Of a stretch of 64,000 nt of DNA, positions 37,014 through 49,000 are shown in pieces. The translations under genes and the position numbers were made by a program. The first letter of the stretch is position 1. Each line of letters starts with the position of its first letter. The notes under the pieces were generated by a model, which was given only the letters and a program-made list of their open reading frames with translations, searched no databases and had not been told where the DNA came from. The stretch lies in contig OU862919.1 in NCBI GenBank assembly GCA_917880885.1, positions 13,162,001 through 13,226,000 on the forward strand. The letters are read 5' to 3'. Origin of the DNA: Limnephilus marmoratus. Taxonomy: Eukaryota > Arthropoda > Insecta > Trichoptera > Limnephilidae.

Positions 37014-38098
37014 CAATAGGTGCTTTTTGTATTACCACGTTTACGGAGCGGCGACGGTACAAAAATGACAATAAACTTACGTTCCTTATGAGGCTTATGA
37101 CAATAATGCTTCAACTCTTTTTTACACATTGAAAAATGGTGAGACAAAAGATGAAACACGTAATGTACGTATGTTTGTTTCCTCCAAAGTACTACTTTTT
37201 CTTTTGGAGGAAACAGACATACGTATATTGTGTGTGTCATCTTTTGTCCCACCATTATTTATGTGTAAGAAAGAGCTGCATTGTGATAATCATAAGGAAC
37301 TAATTAATGTTTATTGACTTTTTTTAACTAAATTGGTTAACCGTGAAATATTAAACAACATGTTACCAAAATACTTCTCAAATAAAATTGTGTACAACAA
37401 GGACATTCACAGGCATAACACAAAGACGTGCAAGGGAATCAGGCTACAAAAAAAGGACAAAGCGAATACGCAAAATAGTTTACTGTATACAGGGTATAAC
37501 AGGACGTACCCGAGGGATTTTAACCAGCGATTCCTGAGCATATTTGGAGTAAAAAATGTAAATGAAATTTTGGTCTCCGGTGACTTTTTTGGACAACTTT
37601 TTTTTTTTTTTCAAAATCAAACAAAAAAAAAATTCTTCCGCATGTCGTCACTGGTCACTCAGCCGAGTGTCCGACGAACCCCTTACCCTGCCTCCAACTG
37701 TTCAACAACTACTATTTTTTTATGTTTTTGTAGAAAAACAAAAAAAAAAACATCAAAAATGTCACCGGAGACCAAAATTTCATTTACATTTTTTACTCCA
37801 TATGATGTCAGGAATCGATGGTTAAAATCCCTCGGGTACGTTCTGTTACACCCTGTATAAGGGAATGAAGTTATATAACACGCTACCATAAACCAATTGG
37901 AAAGTTCAAGTCGTATTGTAGGAGCTACATAAAACTAGAAAAAATATAGTGAATATGAAATATTGTAATTAATTAGCTGCAATATGAAATATTATAATTA
38001 AGTAGAAATTTGTAAACTTAAATTAAAATTATATTATTATTTTTGCACCGTGCGTCGTCGCCGCTCCGCAAATCTGGGAATGTTAAAAGCGTCTATTG
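37014..38098. mobile_element. TIR element family X, long copy with nested insertion
   Basis: The ends CAATAGGTGCTTTTTG...TTTACGGAGCGGCGACGGTAC and, inverted, GCCGCTCCGCAAATCTGGGA...AAAAGCGTCTATTG are about 48-bp inverted repeats. An inner palindrome at 37128-37256 (GAGACAAAAGATGAAACAC) is shared with the copy at 20868. A mariner-like MITE interrupts it at 37490. Confidence 0.65.
37490..37855. mobile_element. Mariner-like MITE with TA target site
   Basis: A 366-bp element starting CAGGGTATAACAGGACGTAC and ending in the near-perfect reverse complement (GTACGTTCTGTTACACCCTG). TA flanks both ends (37488-37489, 37856-37857). Inverted arms exceed 100 bp. Its long frames (for example 37562-37825) lie in the arms and are incidental. 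Confidence 0.8.
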
Positions 38099-38546
38099 AA
38101 TAAATACTCAGTTTATATTTGTGTAAAAGCGGTTTTTTCTAAATAATGGCGGATTTTCTTATTATATTATAATGCAACTCAATTGCGCTGCACGAATCGC
38201 AATTTTCTTTAAAAGTCATAAATGCAAATTTATTCATAATAAATGTATACAGTATTCAGAACATCTACTATAAAAAAATTGTAAATTACCTTCTCATACG
38301 AGTAAATTGTAGCATCTTTTATAGAGTCGTTTGTAATAAGAAAATTTTATTCTTTATAAAAAAGATAAGACAAACATTTCCGGGTTACAAATAAATTGAC
38401 CAGGCTAATACCAACATAAAAGTGAAAATTTTTGCTCGAGCAATGATGAGAGAAATTGCAGAGAATTAGCTTTAACCCGAAGCTTTGAACCACTCGGCTA
38501 CAAGAAGGGCAGTAGATATTAAAACAAGTATTCTAACGATTGAAAA

Positions 38547-38910
38547 TGTGATATACCTGCCTACTAGTAGTTCTGTGAACAGCAGACCTTACGTCCAAAA
38601 AAATATGTTTCTAATTTTATCTTATTTAGTGAATCAAAACCAAAATTTCGTCTGGAATCATAAAATTTGTAATTAGGTACACACCTACCTACTAAATCAT
38701 AAACTCAATGTGTGCAAAGAATCATTCAATGTGTGCAAAGAAACGTCAATGTCTTATGACAATTATTTTTCAAACTTTTTTACCATCATATTGATAAATG
38801 CTAATAAGAAAGTTAAAATAAAAAGGACCATTTCACATTTGAAAAAAAGAATCTTTACTAAACCATTAAATGACCACCATTTTAAAACGGAACAGGGAAC
38901 GTATAAACAA
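38547..38910 (+). repeat. Dispersed repeat family G, copy 1
   Basis: Homologous to 51507-52045. Blocks in the same order are AGTAGTTCTGTGAACAG, AATATGTTT, TTATTTA-TGAATCAAAA, GACAATTATTTTTCAAAC and GACCACCATTTTAAAAC-GGAA. Non-coding. Confidence 0.6.
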
Positions 38911-38944
38911 ATAAAAAATCTAAGTTTATTTATTTATTCTTAAT

Positions 38945-39960
38945 ATATTTAAATTACAAAGGTATAGTATATTGTCCTGCACGCCAGGAGTTCACCTGTG
39001 TTTGTAGATGACATTTTTTTCAATTGTAAATAGTAAAACAAACAGTGGGTTTAGTTACAGTACATAAAAAAGAGAAACAATTAAAACAGGACGCTACACT
39101 CAGTCAACAATTATTATATTATACTGAAGAGGAGATAAATCTGTATAAGGGTAATGTGGACATGTTCATGTGTAAGTAGGTATTTTTTCCTTGATTCGGG
39201 TAAAATTTATCAAACTTTTTTAAATATCGAAATTCTTTCCTGAGCAAATAATAAAATTTTCACTGTCTGGAAGTCCAAATCTAGTATGCAAATTGGAGAC
39301 ACCAGTTTTATTTTTCAATCGGTTTTTGTTTTTTTGGGTTTTTGTTTTTTTCAGTGGACAAACAGTGGACGAAAACGATTGAGAAACAATGTGCATTATG
39401 CAAGTGACAGTCGGTGTGGTGACTGGGTGACTAGGGCTAGCGACGACCTCATGTGCATGTAGGTGAATTCCACAAAGGTCGCGTGATTTCATGGCCACGG
39501 AAGTGCATCTACATGTATAATGCAGCAATCTATAGCTGCACTGGCTCACTACTGCTCACTGCTGTAACAAGCACCGGTGCAGCTAGCTCACAAGGAATCG
39601 ATACAGTACTGCGTCGTGAGCTGCAAATCGTATCATTTTACTAATTAGATTAACGCAGGCCTATGAAAAATCGCGTAACTAAAAACAAACGTTAAAAAAG
39701 ATTGAAAATAGTTAATAATTAAAAAATGCCAAGGTAGAGAATCTAATCCCCATCAGCTGTTTGACTATTACATGCTGACATACACCACCGACTATTTTAA
39801 GAGGAAAGACAGGCGTGGTAAATTTTGAATAATAGATATTTTACTATACCGGTGCTGCCACTGTCGCTCACTCAGTGTGGCCAACTCGATTTTTAAAATG
39901 AAGCCAAACGAGAAAGGGGAAAATTCACCATCCTGGGGGGAAGGAGTAGCTAGCGAAATT
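38945..39960. other. Spacer, nothing recognised
   Basis: Includes a GC-richer patch at 39390-39640 whose frames have no recognisable domain. Confidence 0.35.
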
Positions 39961-40211
39961 CTAAAGCCGGCGCCAGACATGTGTTCAAAGATGTGTTCAA
40001 ATATGTGTTCACATGTGTGGCACGGGCAAATGATACTGTGTTCACTTATTTGGGCACATATGTGCGCTTTGCCGTTCCATGTCGGTTTCTTTAGCGCACA
40101 TCAAAGGGATCAGCGTCGAAATGTTTGCATGCCTGCCACACTGCGCGAAGCTCAGTTGCGCGAGCGTCGCCGTGGAGAGTAGTCGTGCGTGGACAGCCAA
40201 ACGAACTAACG

Positions 40212-40385
40212 ATGGAGTGGAATAATGAGAGCGTTTTCGAGTTTATAGAGTTGATGCAAGTAGAGCCAGATATATGGGATCCGAAACGTAAAGGGCATAA
40301 AAATCGAAATAACATCAATGACGCCTGGAACTCAATTAAACACCACTCTTCAATACCTTGCTCTATCGAAGAATTAATTAGATAG
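40212..40385 (+). CDS. MADF/Myb-SANT-like DNA-binding fragment of a transposon
   Basis: 57 codons from ATG 40212 to TAG 40383. The sequence VFEFIELMQVEPDIWDPKRK and HKNRNNINDAWNSI matches the first two helices of MADF domains (FIELYxxxPxLWdxxxkxyknRnkxxxAWxxI). MADF is a Myb/SANT-related DNA-binding domain seen in insect transcription factors. In PIF/Harbinger elements a second, Myb-like ORF partners the transposase. The third helix is cut short: the frame runs into a GATAAATATATTTA microsatellite and stops. An in-frame extension 5' to 40125 is GC-rich and probably not coding. Confidence 0.65.
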   Translation: MEWNNESVFEFIELMQVEPDIWDPKRKGHKNRNNINDAWNSIKHHSSIPCSIEELIR

Positions 40386-40515
40386 ATATATTTAGATAAA
40401 TATATTTAGATAAATATATAATTAGATAGATATATTTAGATAAATATATTTAGATAAATATATTTAGATAAATATATTTAGATAAATATAATTAGATAAA
40501 TTAATTAGATAATAT
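40384..40515. repeat. AGATAAATATATTT microsatellite
   Basis: Near-perfect 14-bp units with some TTAGATAGATA variants, directly after the MADF-like frame. Confidence 0.85.
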
Positions 40516-41070
40516 AAATAATTAGACGCACATAAATAATAGAAGCAAACTGTGTCGACCAAATCGTCGACCATGTTGTGTGAAGTCTATTTGAAAACTG
40601 TGAGCTCAAAGGAGTGATCAAATCTTTGAACACATATCTGGCAGAGACACACATAAGTGAACAAAGGTGTGCGCAAAGTCTTCAAATGTGTGAACACATC
40701 TTTGAACACATGTCTGGCGCCGGCATAAGAACAAATAAACCAACGGTTCCTTCGAATTTTCGTGAATCCTGAGGGGGGGGATTGCGACAAGAGAAATTCT
40801 GAAGTAAAAACCAGGTTTTCAATACTAAAATCGTATCACTGCTGTGGCTGTTACACCCCCTCCCCCCTCCCTCCATCCCTACCCAGAATACTAATCAAAA
40901 GGAACGACAGCACCCCAGGCTGCTTATACCTAAATAAAATCTATGTTTTTTGTCACCGACAGATTAGAAGCAAATATTCTACGTCTACATTTTAATTTTT
41001 TAAAATACATTATCAAATTTGTATACAGAAAGTCGATGGCATTCAAACTGCACCAATTTAAGGATTTTTA

Positions 41071-41940
41071 AATAGGCCACTTGCATCACATTTTTTTTAA
41101 TTTTTTTCCGGTTTAGGCAAATATTCTAAGACATTCTGTATTTTTTATTTTTTTTAATCGTATTTTTGAAACCCTGGGGATTTTTTGAAAATTTCAAACC
41201 GAAAAATCAGACCATTTTTTATAAACCGGAAAGACGGGACATAATTTTATAGGTGTGAAAAAACGATAATTACATAGCCAAAAATCATTTTTTAAAAAAA
41301 GAACGTTTTCCACACGAATGGCACAGGAGAATAACGAGGCATACCAAAAATATTACATCTCATAAATATTTTTTTCCTTGATCCATCTTATTGATCATAA
41401 ATCATTATAATGTACAACTTCTATATTACTAAATTCAATGTAATATACTTGAACTTGTAAATTGTAATAATAATAAGAATATTAATAAATTTTATTTTGT
41501 TAAAATCAGCGCCATAATCATTATACCTCTAAAACATGTTCCGACATCATCTTCACGTTCTGAAGAGAACCCCGTAGCCATTAATTGTACGGGGTTCTCT
41601 TCAGAACATCTGTCAAAAAATCAAACCAAATGATAAGTTCGCAGAGAACAAACAATAAATCTAGTGAACGAATTCAAAAATTCGCCTGAAATCAAAGTGA
41701 TGCCATATAAAAAAATAAATCAGTGTGGAATTTTATAAAATTAATAGGAACATTTTCGGCGACGGGACATTTTCATGTAGTGACGTCATGAGCCCAAATA
41801 ATGGATTTATTTATTTATTTAAAAATAAAAAAAACTGTACATTTCTAAAACTTTTTACTAACATTTTCGTAATCTTAGTAAAAAACTCAATCCACACGAT
41901 TTTTTCCAAGTCGTTATGAAATCCATGCAAGTGGCCTATT
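41071..41940. mobile_element. TIR element of 870 bp with central hairpin
   Basis: 16-bp perfect inverted ends, AATAGGCCACTTGCAT at 41071-41086 and the reverse complement at 41925-41940. Near the centre a perfect 20-bp inverted repeat (41557-41576 and 41588-41607, GTTCTGAAGAGAACCCCGTA) has an 11-base loop. No coding. Its family is unknown. Confidence 0.6.
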
Positions 41941-41944
41941 CCCA

Positions 41945-43115
41945 TAAAACAAAACTTGGGGTCATGCCAGTGACTAATGTCTATATTATATTAAAAAATA
42001 TATATTTGCAATAGTGTCAAAATCCAGAATGTCATTCAGAGCACAAAGATATGAGCGAGCATGATCGCACAAACCTTACATAACTTATTGTAGGATTCGA
42101 AGAATAGGAAATTGTTGTGGCGACATATATGTATAGACAAATATCGATTTATGACCATCAGAGTCTTATCAAAACTCAGAACGATTTAATTTGAATCATT
42201 TCCGTAGATATATATTTTTAGTTCGATGACAAGTTATAGATACAATAAAAATCTAAAAATAAAAGTGTATTATTGGCAAGCCAAAGGAATGCGCCATGAG
42301 CTGTTGTACTACCGGATTTATCAATATCTACACGATAATCGTTAATTATCGGCCGATATATCGATATCTGCATTCGTAAGGTTACATCCTTGATAGAGAA
42401 TGGTGAGTCAATTTAAGTTCTGACTACGTAGGAGTAGCGTTCGTATGTAATTAGTAATTATCTAAAAATAAAAGTATTTAAAGGATAATCATAAATTAAT
42501 TAATATGTCACTGTCAACCTAAACCGAAAATCATTTTGTGAGCAACCCTCTGATAGGCAATTTTTTTTTTTTTAAATCTTACGATCCCATAATTACATAT
42601 TTTAACTTCAAAGTTTTGCAATACTAATGTGAAAAAGTGTGTTGCTAGTGAAAGACTCACCATCCAATTTATAAAAATATCGGCAGAAAAAACTCTACAA
42701 CTACATTTTTGTCTCAAGATATACAGATAAGTTTTGGTATGGAATACGAAAGTTTGGTAACGGATGCTTTGAAAAACGTTGATCCCATTTACCACTTCTT
42801 ACTATAAAAAAACTTCTCATCTATGGTGGCTTTAAATCTTAATACAGCATTTTTTTTATTAGAAAATTTCCATCCACAAGCAAATACTTTAACTGGAAGA
42901 TCAGTAATCGATACAATACTTACTGTACAATTTTTAAGACAAATAAATAAAATAAAAAAAGAAATCGTCATTATCACTTGGATATAATTTACTCACGTTT
43001 GTTTCAAATGTCGATGTATTGAAAACCGTTTAAGTAAAAACAAACTCATCCGTCACATAATTTATTAATAAACACATCTTTGTTTATGTATAAGTTTATT
43101 AGGGAAGTATGAAGG
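41945..43115. other. AT-rich spacer, nothing recognised
   Basis: No domain. Minus frames at 42514 and 42789 are without recognisable motifs. Confidence 0.35.
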
Positions 43116-43123
43116 CATACATG

Positions 43124-43590
43124 TCAATTTGAGAGGCTGGTATGGGTACCGCCGCCCCGGGAACCATTCATTGGATAACTAAAGGTCACCCCAAGTCGTT
43201 CGGTATGTTTGGTTACTTAGCAGGAGTGCCCGGGTTCATGGGGTGAGGTTTGTAAAGGTCTTGGCGGCACACGAGACCGGTTGCTGGAGACCTTTTACCT
43301 CTTCAACTCCATTCTTTTGACCCATCGTCTTGTTTCGCAGTCGGAGGGAGGGATTCATTTGTCCGCCACACATTGACCCCCAGATTCCTACCCACATCTC
43401 ATACCTTTTTCCTTCCCAGAACTTCCTTTCCCAAAAAATCCACATAGCATCCCCAACCGGAGGAGAAATCCATTTGTTTACTAGAGGTCAGTTAAGTTCC
43501 ACAAAGATTTCGCGAGTTAAAATAATCGATAGGCTGCCAGGGAAATTGTTTTCCTCAGGGGCTTCCCGTGTGAAGCTAACGTAAAAAAAG
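43124..43590 (+). repeat. SINE family A, plus copy
   Basis: Head GGCTGGTATGGGTACCGCCG at 43136, body and tail GTGTGAAGCTAACGTAAAAA. An extra 70-90 bp unrelated stretch (about 43465-43535) interrupts the body. Confidence 0.65.
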
Positions 43591-43599
43591 AATATTAAT

Positions 43600-44620
43600 A
43601 ACGTCAAGCACATTGCAATTGTTTATTTTTTTTATTTTAGTTTCTTGCTTTATGTATTTTCCAACAACTTTTTTGTTACAAATATGCGCAAAAAAACTAA
43701 GGTGTATAGAAAATAAAATGAGTCCATTCTTGTGGAGTGCGAGGCAAGCTTGTGAATGAAATCTTGTAAATTCAAGAACAACCGGCGGCGTGAATCTGTA
43801 TGGTTGTTCCAATTTCCTAGTGTGTAATAGGAAATCAATAAATGCAATGATTGTAAGTTCTCAGAGATAAGCAAAGACTGTGAGACCGATGATAGAATTT
43901 TCCTAGCTGCAATATTCTGCGGCGAACTTGAATAAAGATAATAATCAACCGAACAGAGTTTCAGGCACTTAATTTTTATGTTTTAACCTCGCGGAAGCAT
44001 CTTCTCTGCGGCGACTAAAATATCAGCAAAGAGAAACAAATAAAAACGTACGATAAGAATACCTAATATGTATTTTGTTATAATAATATGGGCGGCTATC
44101 GTCATACAGCCGCTAGAAGAATCTCAAGAGCTCCGATACGAACGAAAGCCAAATTTAATGTTTGTTCATGATTGCAGTCAGATAGTGCTCTACAGAGTAG
44201 TCGGAAATTATAGAAACACAAACAAAATTCAATAAAAATTGATAAAGTAATAATATGCAAATTGCAAAACTTTTCATCGTAACCTGTCATATCATATCAT
44301 TTCTATGATTGCAATTCTGGTAAATTGACATGAATTAAACAAAATTATATTATGTAGAAAGTGTCTGTGTGTGGCTTTGTTTTTTATACAAATCTATAAT
44401 GTTATTCCGATACGATTAAATTTTACAAACTTGACCTTCAAAATAAGAGGAAGGTCACTGTTTACACGATATGTTGAAAAAAAACTGTCTCATCCCCTAT
44501 TTCCGTCCCATGAAGCAAAATTTTGATACTTGGTGAAATTTTGCACAATGTTCAAAATAAGAGGAAAATTGCTGTCTACGTCTAATTTCGAAAAACTCTG
44601 TGTTAAGAACCCGTAGTTAT
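43600..44620. other. AT-rich spacer, nothing recognised
   Basis: No supported gene or shared repeat. Confidence 0.35.
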
Positions 44621-44637
44621 AAAACCTAACAAACTAC

Positions 44638-45066
44638 GTTGGGTACTAACAAAGAGGAATGAGCGAGCACTGGACGTTTTTGAAAGGAAAATTTTGAGGC
44701 GCATCTTCGGACCGGTTCTAGAAAATAGATTTTGGCGCAGACGTTATAACAGTGAGCTCTATACTTTATTTAAGGAGCAAAACGTCGCAAAAATTATAAA
44801 ACTGGGAAGACTTCGGTGGCTGGGTCATGTGGAGAGAATGACCAAGCATCAAGCACCAAAGTCCCTGATGAACTCAAGACCAATAGGGCGAAGGAGTCTG
44901 GGAAGACCAAGATTAAGATGGAGCGACAACGTCCTCAAAGACATATCTATCTCTGAGCTTCTAAACTGGACAGAGCTGACACAAAAACCGAGATGAGTGG
45001 AGGAAGACTCTTGAGGAGACCAAGACCCACCAGGGGTTGTAGAGCCAATAGTGATGATGATGAGTT
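44638..45066 (+). pseudogene. RTE-type LINE, 3' end of ORF with (TGA)n tail
   Basis: The frame reads WVLTKRNERALDVFERKILR, then RRIFGPVLENRFWRRRYNSE and LGRLRWLGHVERM, ending GRPRLRW and a Trp/Lys-rich tail. These blocks (RRIxGP, RRRyNxEL, GRLRWxGHVxRM, GRPxxRW) are the conserved C-terminus of RTE-clade reverse transcriptases, widely mis-annotated in insects. Near 44992 one frameshift separates QKPR from DEWRKTLEE-TKTHQGL, stop at 45046. The TGATGATGATGA tail at 45052-45065 is the usual RTE ending. 5'-truncated. Confidence 0.85.
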
Positions 45067-45132
45067 ATAAAACCACTTTATGTCCGGGTCTCATCGGTGG
45101 TACGCATATAAAAAGTTTAAACCCACATTCAA

Positions 45133-45500
45133 CATGTTTATTTATTTATTTATTTACGCCCCAGGGGGCTTTTACAAAGATAGGTAATAATAGTTAGGCA
45201 GGTACGTAGTAGACAATATATTACGATTAAATTAATATTAAAAAAATAAATTTAATTCAAATTAAAATCATACATTTCATTAAAGTAATTATAAAGACTT
45301 CGTTTTATAACTAATACGGAATCTGCAAAACATGTCTACAATATTCCCAAATGTATTGCTAAAATGATGTAATCTATTTATAGGTGTATGAGCCTCATAG
45401 TTTGTTTTAAAATTGTTAAGTTTAAATGTTGGAACGAAGTTCAAAAAATATTGAAAATTTGACTAAAGTGCAATAGAATTTAACTAACTCCTTAGTTTCA
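45133..45500 (-). repeat. Possible LINE 3' end with TAAA-repeat tail
   Basis: (TTTA)n at 45138-45155 is followed by CGCCCCAGGGGGCTTTTACA. On minus this reads as AAAGCCCCCTGGGGCG plus TAAA repeats. A similar AAAAGCCCCCGGGCGTAAAA occurs at 54728-54748. The extent is uncertain. Confidence 0.35.
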
Positions 45501-46027
45501 CAATGTATCGAATTTATGGGAATAATGTAAGTTACATATTATTGTGAGTTGTGGGTACGATTTTTATCGCGGTTTTAAATAAAAATTGATGAATGAAATA
45601 AAAATGAACGAACGAAATGATTGAATTTTACGGAATCCATGAATAAATCCGCAAAATGCGAGATTACAAGGGAAACACGTTTTGGGACGATCGAGACGAC
45701 AAATACGTATAAAAGTAGGTACAAAACGTATCATCTCAAATTCGGTGGCTGTATTGAACCACAGTTAAATGCAAAAGAAGCTAATAGATATAAAACATTG
45801 TAAGCGGTGTCGGCGACGAAGTGCGTAAAGTAAAGTGTACGATGTTTCCCTTATCAGGTGTAGATAAGATAGTGTTTCCGCCAACAAAGTTATCAATCCC
45901 CTCCGCAGTAGGCCTTATCAAGACTATTAAGGTATATTCTCCTGGAGTTCGTTCACAACTGGATTACCTCTGAAAAATATTCCACCGATGGGCGCGTGAA
46001 AAGTGTTTAAACTTCAACTAATCAATA

Positions 46028-46077
46028 ATGGCGAAACTTGTGAATTTATTAGTGCTACTGTTCTTGACTACTCTGAC
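46028..46077 (+). CDS. LRR protein exon 1 (signal peptide)
   Basis: ATG at 46028 begins MAKLVNLLVLLFLTTL, a signal peptide. Donor GTAAGT at 46078. The remaining AC joins G of exon 2 to make Thr. Confidence 0.8.
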
Positions 46078-49000
46078 GTAAGTCTGTTGTTATGAATCCT
46101 ATAAGAATGTTTGCCAAAGAAAGCTCCGTCGCGTGACATACCTTTGCCAAGTGAGAGTATTATGACGTGATCGTGAAGTTCTGTGATCATTTTACAGAAA
46201 TGTTTCTTTTACAACATATTTAACATATAATATTCAACAGTGGTGGCTTGTGACTGGTGACTGTGCAACAGGGTTTACGATTAAAAAAACTTTGTAACTT
46301 TGTCCAGTTATAAAATTTACAACTAATAAAGTTAAAAACCTTTGAAATCATAATATGAGAGTAATTTTAAATTAAAATTAAGTGAATATTATTTATGATT
46401 CAGTATTTACAACATTGAAACAGATTTCAGAAATCTTTACACAAAATAGTTATTTTCAATCGCAATTCTAAAGCACAAGTCACTGAATACCACTGAATAT
46501 TATCTTTAAATTTCTCAAGTATTTGTCACTAATCATTTTTACGATACGCAATATTAATATTTAAAATGGCACAATAATTTGAACAAAATAATAACGATAA
46601 CAATTTTGACAAAGATACCGAATCAAAAACAAGATATAGCATAAAATAACATACATTTGGTGCATAATATAACTTTCAGGTTACAAATTACGTTTGCTGA
46701 TGACACGATATCCGATGATGAAATGTATAATGATGAACTGATACCAGAAAAAGATGACGACGGCATAGAATATCACGACAGCGATGAAGTTCCAGTGCCT
46801 GTGGAAGATGTGGAAGATGGGGAATTAGAGGGCAGTGGAGATTCACCGAAGATTGCCTTGAAAGGAAGTTTTCAGGAAGTAAAACTAGCCGAAGAGAAGT
46901 TGCCCGAAGTTGGATCCGACGAAGATGAGAAAACTAAATCCCAGTGCCAAAAGGTTGATTCTGCCGACGGTGTGTCCATCGACTGCCAAGGACAGAAACT
47001 GGAATCTGTTCTCAAAGCTTTGGATGCTTCCGTGGCTGTCTTGGACCTGAGTAACAACGCTATTTCGGAGCTCGCGTCCACTGCGTTTCCGGAAAAGTTG
47101 GACAATCTCAAACAACTCAGCCTTAAAAATAATGCGATCAAAAGTATCGACAAAAATGTAAGTTCTTTTAATTTATTATTTACCACTCGGGATAATTTCT
47201 TCGCTTTTGGGAACAATTCAAATAATCTCATATAACTAGTTGTGTTTAACTTATGGTGAGAAACATGATCTAAATGATGTTAGAAAGAGTAATCACTAAG
47301 CTTTATATTCAAATATAAAAGTTATTGACTAAATACCAACTAAGTATGGACTATTTTCCGACCGCAATTTGAAAAAAAATCGTGAAATTTTGGGAATTTT
47401 TTATTAATTATTTTTACATTAAAAGACAGACGAATATATTTATAATACATTTTTCTAATAATAATGTGATTTTTTTTTCGTTATCAGAAATAGTTTAAAA
47501 AAAAGGTGAGCCATTTTAAAAATTTTATGTTTGCATTTAAAAAAATATATTTAAAAAATCATATGTTTATTTTGAATTATAAAATTTTAATGCGTATTTT
47601 ATCACCTTTCAAAAACAGTTTTTAGTTTTTAGATACGTTCAGGAATATTCCAATCATTTGGATTTTAATGAAAATCAGAAATATTTTGGCCTTCTAACAA
47701 AATATGCCCGAGGCCTGAGGGTTAAAAGTAAAGATAGTTGGATATCAATGCGCAATGCAATAGTGACGAATCACCTATAGATAAGATAAAAGTTGTTCTG
47801 AATAAATGCATATTATTTATTGACCGCACCCATTACAAAATTATCATTATATTGAAATGATTTACGTTCATCGAGAACGATTGCAATTTACAAACATGCA
47901 GAAATATAAAAAAAAATATTTTCACAAATTTTAAACTTTACAATGAGACAGTAGCTCGATTGCCTATTCTATGACTCAAGTCACGCAACTAGTCTAAAAA
48001 TATATTATATATTACATATATATTATAAAGCGTGACAGCCATTAGAATTATACCCAAACATCATAAAACTTCCCACTTAGTATCAAACGGCGATTGCTTC
48101 GCTTATTAAAATCTTAGTTCCGATTCGAGTTTTAACTCGGTAAATTATTACAATTCAAGACTCCACTAATAATACTTTACAATTCTAGACTTCCAACAAA
48201 CTATTTATATTACTGTTACAGGCTTTCAATTCACTTCCCCACGTGGAATCGATCGATCTGAGCGGCAACGAGCTGACAGTCCTAGACCCGGAGACTTTCA
48301 CCGGGCTGTCCGCCCTGTCGGACCTGAACCTTGGGCGGAATCCCCTAAAGCTACCCGAGGCCGCCCTGTTTCTAAGCGTGCCCGCCCTACAGAGGCTGTC
48401 ACTGGTCGACTGCAGCCTGCAGCAGTTGCCGGAGAACACCTTCGACGGGATGGTCTCTCTGGAAGAACTCGACTTGGGCGGGAACCCTATCTCAGACGAT
48501 ACGGTAAAGATATTGCAGTCAATTGCCGTTGTTGTACCGATTGGTTCATTGACATCCCTAATTGACATCGAGAGATGGCAACACTTAATCAACTTCAATG
48601 ATATCACAAATTTTCGTGTATTTCTCTCCCACGTGTGGTGTTCCTGGATGCACAAACCCCTTTCGCCTTTTAGTTTGAATAAATTACAAATCACTACTAC
48701 ATATTTAATTTGTAGAAACTAAAACGTGGAAGGGGTCGTGCACCTAAGAACACCCGTGGGAGAGATATACACGGAGATTTGAACTGTCACCATTGAAGTT
48801 GATTCAGTGTTGCCAACTCCCGATGTCAATTAGTGATGTCAATGATCAAATCTCTACGGCGAACGGCGACGGTACCTGGCTACAATGTTATGTCAAAAGT
48901 TTCATTGACAGACTAAACTGGTTCTTCTCAATATCATACATATTATTTATAAGCAGTACTATGAATTTGCGGTGGTCAATGACACTGTTGGTGGGTAGCT

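Larger units (their letters stand above)
39962..40728. mobile_element. PIF/Harbinger-type element with MADF-like ORF
   Basis: The terminal inverted repeats (39966-39999 and 40691-40724) agree over 34 bp, starting GCCGGCGCCAGACATGTGTT. Flanking TAA at 39962-39964 and 40726-40728 fits PIF/Harbinger target preference. Inside are the MADF-like ORF at 40212-40385 and an AT microsatellite (40384-40515). There is no transposase ORF, so the element is non-autonomous. Confidence 0.85.

Noticed and set aside
37333..37860. A 175-codon protein
   Set aside because: It reads through the arms of a TA-flanked MITE and has no domain.
48185..48694. A minus-strand protein of 169 codons
   Set aside because: It is the shadow of LRR exon 3 and the adjoining foldback element.
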